A DNA stretch of 64,000 nucleotides from Algibacter miyuki (lineage in GTDB: Bacteria; Bacteroidota; Bacteroidia; Flavobacteriales; Flavobacteriaceae): the NCBI RefSeq assembly GCF_042427745.1, contig NZ_JBHMFA010000017.1. One strand, written 5' to 3'. Below, in pieces: positions 48,102-56,184 of the stretch (position 1 is its first letter; every line of letters begins with the position of its first letter). Under the pieces are notes generated by a model. That model had not been told where the DNA came from. It did no database searches and saw only the letters and a program-made list of their open reading frames with translations. A program made the position numbers and the translations under genes.

Positions 48102-48308
48102 TTAGTAATTTAGTTTTTTATACTCAGTTAAGAATTCTTTATAAACATCTTCGGTACCGCCCATACTAGTTTCGAATTCTAAATATTGAAGTATTTCTTT
48201 TTCGCTTTTACCTTTTATATTTGCTTTTTTGTCTAAAATATCATTTGCTAAATCGCCAATTGGACTGTTATAAGATGAGCAATGAGTAATAAATTGTCTA
48301 AGTGTCAT
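48102..48308 (-). CDS. YozE-like small helical (SAM-like) protein
   Basis: A 68-residue protein with the pattern SPIGDLANDILDKKAN...EILQYLEF, like the YozE_SAM_like family. Its TAA stop is followed at once by the ATG of the restriction enzyme (TAAATG), so translation is coupled. The pairing with an R-M enzyme suggests a role in timing or DNA binding for that system; this is inference. Confidence 0.6.
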   Translation of the reverse strand: MTLRQFITHCSSYNSPIGDLANDILDKKANIKGKSEKEILQYLEFETSMGGTEDVYKEFLTEYKKLNY

Positions 48309-48396
48309 AGGTTCTAGTTTTAAGGAATGTCAACGGATTTGACAACTCAGTAAATATACACAAAAGTTTAGTGTAAGACAGAAGCACGCATGAAGT

Positions 48397-49419
48397 TTAG
48401 CTTTTATCGTATATAGTATTTCGTCTTTCGACTTCTTTCCTTATACCATGCAAATCTGGTTGAATTGTAATCCAGTTGATGTTTAATGCTTCAAGCATGT
48501 CAAATATCTCCCATAACTTATTTTGTGAAATTGTATACAACATTGGTTTTCCAATGCGTTCAGTGATAAGTCTTTTTTGATCAGGGTAGATATTTTCAAG
48601 CATCAAGTATTGATCTAGGGTTTTCATTTTTTCTTCTTTTGTGAATAATTCACCAGAATCGCACCTTCCTTTAAAATAATTAATAAATAATCCTTCTTGG
48701 GCTGCCATATTTTTATTTTGAAACCCTTGAACAAAAATTCTTTCTACGTATAAAACTTCTGAAACAATTTCAATTAAACGCTCAGGAAAAATCCAAATCC
48801 CAATTTTTTTATTCGAGTTTTTAAGGTTTTTAGGAATAGATTCAATTGCAAAAAATAGAGCTTTATAGTGATTTCTTGTAAAATCTAATAATCTGGTTTT
48901 AATACCATAATGTTGAGCTAATGCTAACTCTTTTAGTTGTTTGGAGCTAGGAAAAGTTGAAAACTCTTCAAATAACATAAGGTGTTCACTTTCTGTATTT
49001 GTATTAATTAACCTAAATGAATCATCTTCTACGTATAGACCCAAATTATTCATTCCTTCAATAAAACATTTAAAATCATGCAATTCTGATACATTATCTC
49101 CATTTCCACTTCTCAATGAGTTATAAGAGTTCTTGTTTTCAGGTTTGTTTATTTCTCTAAAACGTGTAGGTAGTAATTCCCATTCTGAATCTCGATGTCC
49201 ACGAAAGAGTAATCTGTGATGTTTTCCATTAAGTCCATGAGGTAGTATATCAGATTTTTTAAAATCTAATGCTGATATAAAATCATCTATCTCGTTAAAT
49301 TCATATAACCAATGAGTTTCTTTGTCGATAGGGGTTATACCACTAATAGTTATCCCTTCTGGATTAATCTTTGGTTCATACCTGATTCTAGACTCTATTG
49401 GTATATTAAATTCATGCAT
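48397..49419 (-). CDS. FRG domain-containing protein
   Basis: A 340-residue protein. The FRG motif is visible as LLFRGHRDSEWELLPTRFRE near residues 70-88, followed by a helical body (EHLMLFEEFSTFPSSKQLKELALAQHYGIKTRLLDFTRNHYKALFFAI, with the typical QHYG-x-x-TRLLDFT segment). FRG proteins are widespread in phages and defence islands, and some are abortive-infection proteins, but the biochemical role is not known. It sits next to the restriction enzyme and upstream of the attC-like repeat arrays. An anti-phage function is a reasonable inference, not shown. Confidence 0.85.
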   Translation of the reverse strand: MHEFNIPIESRIRYEPKINPEGITISGITPIDKETHWLYEFNEIDDFISALDFKKSDILPHGLNGKHHRLLFRGHRDSEWELLPTRFREINKPENKNSYNSLRSGNGDNVSELHDFKCFIEGMNNLGLYVEDDSFRLINTNTESEHLMLFEEFSTFPSSKQLKELALAQHYGIKTRLLDFTRNHYKALFFAIESIPKNLKNSNKKIGIWIFPERLIEIVSEVLYVERIFVQGFQNKNMAAQEGLFINYFKGRCDSGELFTKEEKMKTLDQYLMLENIYPDQKRLITERIGKPMLYTISQNKLWEIFDMLEALNINWITIQPDLHGIRKEVERRNTIYDKS

Positions 49420-49440
49420 TTAGGTTACTGCTTTATGACA

Positions 49441-49640
49441 TTATGCACAACGTCTCATATAAGAAACGTAGGACAGATAATAAACACTTTCGTTTCGGTT
49501 TATTACTTAGCTAAATATAAATATTTTGCTTTTATCTTTTCTACTATAAATGCCAAATTTCATATTTAGCGGACTTTGTAAAAAAACATAGAACTATGGA
49601 GTTAACACAAAAACCCTATGTTTTTTCATACATTGTTACC
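49441..49640 (-). repeat. attC-like intergenic repeat A
   Basis: A 200-base gap between genes that, on the gene strand, begins GGTAACAATGTATG and ends GACGTTGTGCATAA, so AAC and GTT borders face each other. The inner part (49461-49594) is largely identical by eye to the inner part of repeat B at 50335-50465. Such bordered palindromic repeats between single genes resemble integron attC sites; there is no integrase in the window to confirm it. Confidence 0.5.
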
Positions 49641-49648
49641 AGCTGGCT

Positions 49649-49906
49649 TTATTCTTTCGGCACGATTTCCTTAAGCACATCAGTTATTGTCGTTTTAAAT
49701 TGTTCATCAGTATAGCCTAACGCTATTCCTATTGATTCAAGTCCGCTTGGTGTTTTATCAGACGTACTAACAACTAAACCATTTTCTAAAATTTGATTTC
49801 TCTCTATTTGAATTGAAAGAGATAAAATTTCAAAATCAGATAATTTTGGATAATCTTTCTTAAGGTTTTTTGCGATTGTATTGTAATTTTCAATTTCTGT
49901 TCTCAT
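49649..49906 (-). CDS. Small hypothetical protein (85 residues)
   Basis: Helical protein starting MRTEIENYNTIAKNLKKDYP with a LSDFEILSLSIQIERNQILENG segment. Its C-terminus lies against repeat A. It shares a cassette-like interval with the 49984 gene, between repeats A and B. No family is recognised. Confidence 0.5.
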   Translation of the reverse strand: MRTEIENYNTIAKNLKKDYPKLSDFEILSLSIQIERNQILENGLVVSTSDKTPSGLESIGIALGYTDEQFKTTITDVLKEIVPKE

Positions 49907-49983
49907 ACTTTCTCTTTTTATTATGTATTTAAATCGTTATTTTTTTTATGAATGTATTTTCAGTTTTGTTATTATTTGGGGTT

Positions 49984-50295
49984 TTAAGTTCCCCAATCTA
50001 TTCTGTCAGGATTCATTCTTATAAATTTGAATTTGTCAAAATCTTTAAACATTTTTGTTTTAGGATATCCTTTTTTTTCTTTTCTACTTGTCCAAGTCAG
50101 ATGTGAAATAGCAAATTTTTCTTCATGATTATATTGTCTTATTTCAAATAAAACATCATCATTTCTTTGGTCTTGACAAAACGCTAAAAATTCTGTTGGT
50201 TTAAAATTTCCGTAAACACAGTCCATTGATTTGTCACCAATATTTAATTCGGTTGTTCCAATTAAAAAGTCGTTTGAAAATATTTTTGCTTTCAC
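49984..50295 (-). CDS. Small hypothetical protein, start uncertain
   Basis: Protein of 103 residues if read from the GTG at 50295 (KAKIFSNDFLIGTTELNIGD). The open frame extends upstream to 50361, but those 22 residues are encoded within repeat B and look like repeat sequence rather than protein. The rest is a mixed strand/helix fold with SHLTWTSRKEKKGYPKTKMF. Function unknown; one of the cassette-like genes. Confidence 0.5.
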   Translation of the reverse strand: MKAKIFSNDFLIGTTELNIGDKSMDCVYGNFKPTEFLAFCQDQRNDDVLFEIRQYNHEEKFAISHLTWTSRKEKKGYPKTKMFKDFDKFKFIRMNPDRIDWGT

Positions 50296-50310
50296 GAGAG
50301 TTTTTTGCTT

Positions 50311-50515
50311 GCTAGTAACGTTAAGTTTAAGTTTAAGAAACGTAGGGCAGTTGATAAGCACTATCGTTTCGATTTATTACTTAGCTAAATAAAAATATTT
50401 TACTTTTATTTTTCTCTTAAATGCCAAATTTTATATTTAGCGGACTTTGTTAATATTCAAAGAACTTTCAATTTTCACCGAACGCCCTATTTGCTATATA
50501 CAGTGTTAGCGGTAG
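50311..50515 (-). repeat. attC-like intergenic repeat B
   Basis: On the gene strand it begins CGCTAACACTGTATATAG and ends TAACGTTACTAGC, again AAC and GTT borders. The last codons of the BRCT gene (ANTVYSK and the stop, 50487-50510) are encoded within it. The inner part matches repeat A closely by eye, so both are copies of one family. Confidence 0.55.
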
Positions 50516-50876
50516 GTATTTCTCCTGTTTCGATTATGTTGAAAAATGTCTCTTTATCAATCAACTTAACTCCTTGTCTTTCTGCTTTTTCCATTTTTGA
50601 AGGTCCAGCGTTTCCACCACAACAAAGAAACATTAATCCCTTAGTTACACTTTTAGCAATATGAATATCGTTGTCATTAGCAATTTGAATTAATTCTTTT
50701 TTGTCAGCCGGAGAAAATCCAGTAAAGCAGACTTCAACTTTCTTTTTTTTAGCTTCTTGTGAGCGAAGAGAATAAACAATAGCCCAACCTTCTCTTTCTG
50801 TCATTTGTTCAAGTTGCTCGTCATCCAAGTCAGTTTTTGAACGAAGTATTCTAGATAATTTTTCCGATAAATTCAT
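50487..50876 (-). CDS. Single BRCT-domain protein
   Basis: A 129-residue protein. The BRCT pattern is seen from residue 47: VCFTGFSPADKKELIQIAND, HIAKSVTKGLMFLCCGGNAG, SKMEKAERQGVKLIDKETFFNII, as in the C-terminus of NAD-dependent DNA ligase, but no ligase part is present. The N-terminal helix pair may add binding. Its C-terminal seven residues come from repeat B. It could bind DNA ends or a phosphorylated partner; its role is unknown. Confidence 0.75.
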   Translation of the reverse strand: MNLSEKLSRILRSKTDLDDEQLEQMTEREGWAIVYSLRSQEAKKKKVEVCFTGFSPADKKELIQIANDNDIHIAKSVTKGLMFLCCGGNAGPSKMEKAERQGVKLIDKETFFNIIETGEIPTANTVYSK

Positions 50877-50959
50877 AATTATTGTTCTGAAATTATTTTA
50901 TTGCTAGAGTAGGGATAGACTTAAAGTCTTTGAATGTCATTCATTGTTATGATGTGAGA

Positions 50960-51247
50960 CTAATTACGAGGGTGTCTTCCTTTTTCAGCAATGATTATAT
51001 TATTTTTTGATTTTTTTGAAACTAAAGTAACATCCATTTCTTTTGAATAAGTAACCCAAATCTCTCCATCTGTTCCTGATAAAGTTTCAAATCCAACTGT
51101 TGTAAAACTGTTTTGAATCGTAAAGATGTTTCTGCCGATTAAAGTGCTTACTTCTATTTGTTCTCCTTTTTTAGAAGTAAATGTTTCAGAGGAGCAACTT
51201 AAAATCATGATAAGTATGATAATCGCTGGTATTTTAAATAGTTTCAT
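50960..51247 (-). CDS. Small lipoprotein (95 residues)
   Basis: A 95-residue protein with a lipoprotein signal (IIILIMILSC, Cys18) and a beta-rich rest (IEVSTLIGRNIFTIQNSFTTVGFETLSGTDGEIWVTYSKEM). It lies between the BRCT gene and repeat C. No family is recognised. Confidence 0.55.
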   Translation of the reverse strand: MKLFKIPAIIILIMILSCSSETFTSKKGEQIEVSTLIGRNIFTIQNSFTTVGFETLSGTDGEIWVTYSKEMDVTLVSKKSKNNIIIAEKGRHPRN

Positions 51248-51285
51248 AATCTATGTTTTTGAAATTTAATATGTGATTTTAATTG

Positions 51286-51420
51286 ACGCCAACGGTCTAG
51301 TGTATGATTTCGTTGCGTGGTTTAAACACTAAAGTTAGCAAATAAATCACAGATAGAAAGTCCGCGAGGCTTTTCGCAAGTAAGCAAAAAGCCAGCAATA
51401 AATTATATATGGTGTTGGCA
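51286..51420 (-). repeat. attC-like intergenic repeat C
   Basis: On the gene strand it runs from TGCCAACACCATATATAA to ACCGTTGGCGTC. It contains an internal hairpin GCTGGCTTTTTGCTTACTTG with GCGAAAAGCCTCGC nearby. The border pattern is the same as A and B but the inner part differs, as in variant attC sites. The gene before it starts within about 40 bases of the border. Confidence 0.5.
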
Positions 51421-51430
51421 AATCGTTATT

Positions 51431-51997
51431 CTACCAATCTTCTTCTTTTTTCTTTTTATTTAAAAAATCCAAATAATCTGAAACGTGATTGTTAAAATAG
51501 TTTTCAAGTGCTATTTTAATTTGTTCTCTAAATAACTTTCCATTTTTTTCATTATAAATTCTAAAGGTTTTCCCGTTTCCACCTCCTGAAAAATATAATT
51601 TCGTACTGTAAGCTGTACTTTTCATATCTATAGAAGTAATTTCAAATTTAACTTTACCTTCTTTAAATCTTAACTCAGTGTAATAAGTTGCGTTAATAAA
51701 GGTTTTACTTCCCCTTTTAGTTGTATGAACCAATAAATCTTGGGAAAATGTTTCAAATCGTAAATATTCATTTTCGATTTTCCCTTTAATTACTTTTTCA
51801 GGATTTTTGTATTTTACGTTTACGAACTGTCTACTTTTTTGATATAACTCGCTTGCTTTTTTATCTTTAACATCTAAAACAATGTAATTTTTTTCTATGT
51901 TTTCTTTGTTTTTCAATCCTTCTGGGGTTACCGTAAATTCTTGTCCAAAAAAAAGATTACTCGATAAGAATATGTATAACAATAATATTTTTTTCAT
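51431..51997 (-). CDS. Exported protein with DUF4468-like fold
   Basis: A 188-residue protein with a signal peptide ending LFFGQ. The remaining part has alternating strands and helices, with ELYQKSRQFVNVKYKNPEKVIKGK and LRFETFSQDLLV typical of the Bacteroidota TBP-like DUF4468 domain, and a helical C-terminus rich in charged residues (NFLNKKKKEEDW-type). It is probably periplasmic or surface-associated. It and the 52007 gene precede repeat C in the array. Confidence 0.65.
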   Translation of the reverse strand: MKKILLLYIFLSSNLFFGQEFTVTPEGLKNKENIEKNYIVLDVKDKKASELYQKSRQFVNVKYKNPEKVIKGKIENEYLRFETFSQDLLVHTTKRGSKTFINATYYTELRFKEGKVKFEITSIDMKSTAYSTKLYFSGGGNGKTFRIYNEKNGKLFREQIKIALENYFNNHVSDYLDFLNKKKKEEDW

Positions 51998-52006
51998 ATT
52001 TCCTTT

Positions 52007-52270
52007 TTAATTATAGATGTTGTTAAATATTTTCAATATTTTAGAATGTATTTCTTTTCCTAAAAGTTCATTGTGTATGTCTAATTTAGGAATTCCATTT
52101 TGATAAATGATGCCGTCAGATTTTTCTATTTCGTTACTAAAATTTGGATGTTCCTCTTTCAGTTTTTCTAATTTTTGACTAAATATATCAGATTTTTCTG
52201 TCAAGTTTTCTATTTCGTTTTTTATGTTTGCCAACACCTCTATAACTACAATCACATCCTTTTTTATCAC
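52007..52270 (-). CDS. Small coiled-coil protein (87 residues)
   Basis: A helical, Lys/Glu-rich protein (VIVVIEVLANIKNEIENLTEKSDIFSQKLEKLKEEHPNFSNEI), probably a coiled coil. It is the first (upstream-most) gene of the minus-strand block. No motif beyond the coil is seen. Confidence 0.5.
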   Translation of the reverse strand: MIKKDVIVVIEVLANIKNEIENLTEKSDIFSQKLEKLKEEHPNFSNEIEKSDGIIYQNGIPKLDIHNELLGKEIHSKILKIFNNIYN

Positions 52271-52473
52271 GGTTATCTTTAATTATAACCTATAAACGAT
52301 AGTTTTATAATAAAATCTAATCGGAGAAAAATCAATTAATAAACACCTGATGTTCGGTAAATTGAGTGATAGTAATATATGTGCCTCTTCAAATATAGAA
52401 CATCACAAATTAAAAAATAGAATTAATTTTAACGTATTTACTTTCAACTTAAATACTGACTTATTTTAAAACC

Positions 52474-52521
52474 TATAAGTATTCAATCTAATACTTATAA
52501 GTGTTTTTTTTTATATATTTG
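52474..52521 (+). promoter_or_regulatory. Operator palindrome plus promoter before the late genes
   Basis: TATAAGTATT (52474-52483) and AATACTTATA (52490-52499) form a perfect 10-base dyad with a 6-base spacer, followed by a T tract and a TATATTTG -7 box (52514-52521). It lies about 70 bases upstream of the first late gene at 52589. A related palindrome recurs at 61412 and half sites in the control region at 39143. The remaining 200 bases of the gap (52271-52470) show nothing I can name. Confidence 0.65.
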
Positions 52522-52588
52522 ATAGTCCTAAATATCTAAAAAGATTAGGTTATCCATTTTACGTTAAATTTTGAAATATTAATCCCAG

Positions 52589-53149
52589 GTGTCTAAAAGT
52601 ATTGTTCCTATTAAAGTTCGTCCGCATTTAATACCATTCTTTTACAAAGAATTTAAGGCAGATACCGATGCGCACTATTTAAAAAGCAGAGTAAAAGCCT
52701 GTAAAATAGTGATCAACTCATCTTTGGGAAAAATGATACGTATAGCACTGGAGAAATGCGAGCATCCGGTAAAGCCACAAAAATTCTATATTTATTTTTC
52801 GGTGGCCAACAAAGTTTCCGATAAATCTACTGCAGAAATTTACCAAACCGTTAACGGTACCAATTCCTTTTTAAAAGTTCCAGAGCATGTGGCATCGGAT
52901 ATAAACGATATTTTCGAAGATCTCTTTCGTTATAGTTTTGTAACCACTGTTTACACCGCCATAAAATACGCGCCCAATTTAAAAGTAGAAAAAGTGATTT
53001 TGGATTTTATGGAGGAATACGATCTGGAAGAGCACGGCTTTAGAGTAGATTCCATGCGCAAATTATACAATAGAGAAGTTAAGGAACGTAACCCCTTATA
53101 CCGTTTTCAGAGTAAAACAAGTAACAGATCCTTAAACTTTTCCAAATAA
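52589..53149 (+). CDS. Late-region phage protein, unknown (186 residues)
   Basis: Read from a GTG at 52589 (SKSIVPIKVRPHLIPFFYKEF). Helical and basic, with a central FYIYFSVANKVSDKSTAEIYQTVNGTNSFLKV and a DIFEDLFRYSFVTTVYTA helix, and a tail rich in Arg/Ser. It may bind DNA or other structural proteins. It is the first late gene, 5 bases before the first CATGTCTTAAAAA element. No family is recognised. Confidence 0.6.
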   Translation: MSKSIVPIKVRPHLIPFFYKEFKADTDAHYLKSRVKACKIVINSSLGKMIRIALEKCEHPVKPQKFYIYFSVANKVSDKSTAEIYQTVNGTNSFLKVPEHVASDINDIFEDLFRYSFVTTVYTAIKYAPNLKVEKVILDFMEEYDLEEHGFRVDSMRKLYNREVKERNPLYRFQSKTSNRSLNFSK

Positions 53150-53153
53150 TTTT

Positions 53154-53191
53154 CATGTCTTAAAAATTGACACGCTTTCTGTCATCTTTAC
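53154..53191 (+). promoter_or_regulatory. Late promoter element copy 1 (CATGTCTTAAAAA and TTTAC)
   Basis: CATGTCTTAAAAA at 53154-53166 and TTTAC at 53187-53191, with the element start 33 bases from the box. It sits 50 bases before the gene at 53204. The first three codons of the motif would read Met-Ser-stop, so it is not a gene start in itself. Confidence 0.7.
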
Positions 53192-53203
53192 AAAAAAAAG
53201 AAC

Positions 53204-53719
53204 ATGTCTATTCTTAGTAAAGTTGTAGGAGCTCCGTTTATATGTAAAGTCTATTTAGACTTCAACGGTTTTTTGACGGCTTTATCTGGAGCAGAAAATC
53301 AAAATTTCTACAATTCTAAAGGCAACCAATACACTTGGAAACCTTTGCATATTGGTTTAAAAACAGTGTCTTTTTCCGATAAGGAAAAAACAGCCTCTGC
53401 AGGATCAAGTTACGAGCAACAATTAAAAGTCACTTTTGCTAATACTGATAGCCTGCGAACCGATAGAATAGAAAAAATTAAATCGACCAAATTTGTTAGA
53501 ATAGAATTATCCAACGGACAATCTATTGTTATGGGGCGAAATGATTATTTCCAAAACAAACCATTAGAAGTTACCTACGCTTCCGATGAAGTAAAAACAA
53601 CCATAACTTTTAAAACGGTGTCCATCTTCCCTATTGGTTTATTAGAAATTAATGATGTCTCCAGTTTTGTAGATTTTTTAATTCCAACCATACAACCTAA
53701 TAATTTAATAACAATATAA
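53204..53719 (+). CDS. Phage structural protein, beta-rich (171 residues)
   Basis: Strand-rich protein (KVYLDFNGFLTALSGAENQ, VTFANTDSLRTDRIEKIKSTKFVRIELSNGQSIVMGRNDYFQ, VTYASDEVKTTITFKTVSIFPIG). The fold could be a tail-associated or baseplate-like beta sandwich. It is followed 2 bases later by the fibre gene. No certain family. Confidence 0.55.
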   Translation: MSILSKVVGAPFICKVYLDFNGFLTALSGAENQNFYNSKGNQYTWKPLHIGLKTVSFSDKEKTASAGSSYEQQLKVTFANTDSLRTDRIEKIKSTKFVRIELSNGQSIVMGRNDYFQNKPLEVTYASDEVKTTITFKTVSIFPIGLLEINDVSSFVDFLIPTIQPNNLITI

Positions 53720-53721
53720 AT

Positions 53722-55629
53722 ATGTCCGTATTTCCATTAAATATATCAAGCAAAGAAGATCATCCCGATAAAATAGCCAAAGTACAAAGTGTAGATGTTA
53801 AATATTTTGAAACTGCAGAGGAGATAAATAAAAAAACTGCGGCTATACAAGAGAATCACAATGCTATTGTCGCACTATCCAAAGGCACAGGAGAAAGGTA
53901 TGATTCTTTAGCAATTGCAATGGCTACAAGTCCATTACCCGAGGATAATACGCCTTTTGTTATTTCTGCAGAACCAGGAGCTAATGGACAGTATATTTTT
54001 GATAGTTCTCAAGCTGAAGGTTATTATTTAATTGAAGAGTTTATTTCTAAGGCTGCCGATGGTGACGAACTAGAAGGTAGTACTAAGTATTTTAATGGCG
54101 AACAAACTATTACGCAAATAAGAAAGGATTTTAATTTAGTATCACTATACACAAATGAAGCAACACAGTCTACAAATAACTATATAGCAAGTGGTGGTGG
54201 TTTAACAAAATCTGTAGTCGGTGACGTTGTAAATATGTTTGTCGATTCGGGTACGGGGTGGAAGTATTTTTTTTTTAACATGGATAATTATTGGTTAGCA
54301 AACCATCAATATTATGTAGTGTTTCAAGTATCTGTAAATACTTTTGACCCTGGTATAGATGGTAATTTTATGCCTACAATACAAGCTAAAACTACTACGA
54401 GCGTAACAATAGGTCTAGCCGAAGAAATGAGTAGTGTTTTAGAAGGCGAAACAGGTTATATTAAAAGCTTATTAACTTTAGATGAAACACTCCCTAATAA
54501 CACTTCAAAGACTTTGCTTTGTCAATTTGCTAACTTCACAGATGGTCAAGTTGCAGATATAGATTTTGAAAATGTCTTAATTGTTGATTTAGGAGAAGTT
54601 GGTTCTGCGGATTTAATATCATACAATCAAATGGATGAGTATTTTGAGGCTTATGGTTTTCAAAAAGAATTAAAAGCTATAGATATGCCCGTTGTAGGGA
54701 AATCCTCTTCTAGTGAAACTGCTGATTCAACACTAAACGATATTCAAGGATTTGGCGATTCTTTAATGGCTCAAAATTACGTTTCTTTAATACCTGACAG
54801 GAATACATCTATAAACGGTTACGGTGGACAGAAATCTTACTATATAAGAGATAAGTTTTTAAGTTATGTTGATAAAACAAAAACTCAAATAATTTGTGTT
54901 GGGAGAAATAATTTGTTAGAATCGGGTTACATAATTAACGATATTAACACGATGGTTCAATACTTGGGCACGTCTAATTTTTTAGTTTTAACAACCCAAA
55001 ATGGTGGTTATACAGGAGAGTTTAAAAGTGATACAGGTACTGGTTCTAAGTACGATGCTATTTTAGAAACTGAAAGACGACTATCAAGTATTTATCAAGA
55101 CAGATTCTTTAATCAACGAAAAGCCATGATTGAAAGTTATGACTTTGGTGGGATTAAATTAACTTCCTCATTCGTTCAGCCTGCGCTTAATTCAAATGTG
55201 CAAATAGAAGTTGGTTCTGCTCATATTGGAAGCCCTAACCAGATTGCAGGCACAACATTCTTAAACACACAAAACTCAAACGACACAACTAAATGGCCGA
55301 GTTATGCAAATAAAATAACTATTGGAACCTTATACGAATATGATGTTTACGAGATTGTGAGTGTTGATTCCGACACTTTAATGACTGTAAAATTAATAGA
55401 AAACAATACATCATTCACTCCTAATGCCATAGTAGATAATCCAATAGATCCCACATCAGGTTCCACTTCAATAATGTACTTGAATATCTGTCAATTGATG
55501 GATGTGTATATGTGGGAGGGAGATGTAGTTCAATCCACTTTACGTTCGGATGGTGTACATATGTCTGCCGTTGGAAAGCAGTTATGTGCTGATTTAGTAT
55601 CAAAAAAATTAAAATCTTTAGGAATATAA
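53722..55629 (+). CDS. Tail-fibre-like protein with C-terminal SGNH hydrolase domain
   Basis: A 635-residue protein. The N-terminal 330 residues are strand-rich with an alpha-helical start, like phage fibre shafts. From about residue 340 the SGNH blocks are seen: block I GFGDSL (near 345), block III VGRNN (near 394) and block V DGVHMSAVGKQL (near 611), giving the Ser and Asp/His of the catalytic set. Between III and V lies an insert of 200 residues. Such enzymes deacetylate host surface sugars during attachment. It is early in the late block, before the lysis genes; its place in the particle is inferred. Confidence 0.75.
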   Translation: MSVFPLNISSKEDHPDKIAKVQSVDVKYFETAEEINKKTAAIQENHNAIVALSKGTGERYDSLAIAMATSPLPEDNTPFVISAEPGANGQYIFDSSQAEGYYLIEEFISKAADGDELEGSTKYFNGEQTITQIRKDFNLVSLYTNEATQSTNNYIASGGGLTKSVVGDVVNMFVDSGTGWKYFFFNMDNYWLANHQYYVVFQVSVNTFDPGIDGNFMPTIQAKTTTSVTIGLAEEMSSVLEGETGYIKSLLTLDETLPNNTSKTLLCQFANFTDGQVADIDFENVLIVDLGEVGSADLISYNQMDEYFEAYGFQKELKAIDMPVVGKSSSSETADSTLNDIQGFGDSLMAQNYVSLIPDRNTSINGYGGQKSYYIRDKFLSYVDKTKTQIICVGRNNLLESGYIINDINTMVQYLGTSNFLVLTTQNGGYTGEFKSDTGTGSKYDAILETERRLSSIYQDRFFNQRKAMIESYDFGGIKLTSSFVQPALNSNVQIEVGSAHIGSPNQIAGTTFLNTQNSNDTTKWPSYANKITIGTLYEYDVYEIVSVDSDTLMTVKLIENNTSFTPNAIVDNPIDPTSGSTSIMYLNICQLMDVYMWEGDVVQSTLRSDGVHMSAVGKQLCADLVSKKLKSLGI

Positions 55630-55639
55630 CCCCAACCCT

Positions 55640-56179
55640 ATGCAAACACCACTAATAACAGCCTTATTTTTAGGCATAAAAAAAAGTAAAATAGTTTTCT
55701 TCTCCTTGTACACCAACAAAGGATTCTTTTTAATACCTATAGGTGCGGTTGCTTTAGTAGTGAATTTAAAATCTGCTATTCATTTACTTATAGCGTTAAT
55801 GATATTTGATTTTATAACAGGTATTGGCGCCAGTTGGAGCAACAAAAAAAAAGCTGAGAAAGCAGATCCTACTTTAGAAAAAAAGCAATTAATATCCTCC
55901 GAAAAATTAAAGTTATCGGGAGTTAAAATGCTTTTATATGGTTCTACAATTTGGCTTGCTTATAAAATTGAAGAGCTTTTTCTCATTAAAACATTCACCT
56001 TAGATTTTTCAGAAAAAGAATTAACACTAACTATTGGGGTTATTGCTTTTTGGTGTATGGTGGAATTATTTTCCATCATATTTGAAAACTTCAAAGCCAT
56101 GGGTTTCGATGTTTTAAAAATAGTTTCAAAAATATTCAACACCTACAAAACCGCTAAGAAAGAAATCAAAAACATGTAA
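55640..56179 (+). CDS. Phage holin family protein
   Basis: A 179-residue membrane protein: a hydrophobic N-terminal part with three to four spans (KGFFLIPIGAVALVVNLKSAIH, LIALMIFDFITGIGASW, SGVKMLLYGSTIWLAYKIEE, LTIGVIAFWCMVELFSIIFENF) and a basic Lys-rich tail. The D-F-I-T-G-I-G-A segment is typical of the toxin-secretion/phage-lysis holin family (Holin_4/phi29-like). It comes directly before the endolysin gene (5 bases). Confidence 0.8.
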   Translation: MQTPLITALFLGIKKSKIVFFSLYTNKGFFLIPIGAVALVVNLKSAIHLLIALMIFDFITGIGASWSNKKKAEKADPTLEKKQLISSEKLKLSGVKMLLYGSTIWLAYKIEELFLIKTFTLDFSEKELTLTIGVIAFWCMVELFSIIFENFKAMGFDVLKIVSKIFNTYKTAKKEIKNM

Positions 56180-56184
56180 ACGTT

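Noticed and set aside
50296..50361. Longer start for the 49984 gene
   Set aside because: The extra 22 residues are encoded by repeat B and look like repeat rather than protein sequence.
52589..52630. Fourth copy of the late promoter element (GTGTCTAAAAG)
   Set aside because: It lacks the leading CA and the extra T and there is no TTTA box at the 33-base offset; it overlaps the GTG start of the first late gene.
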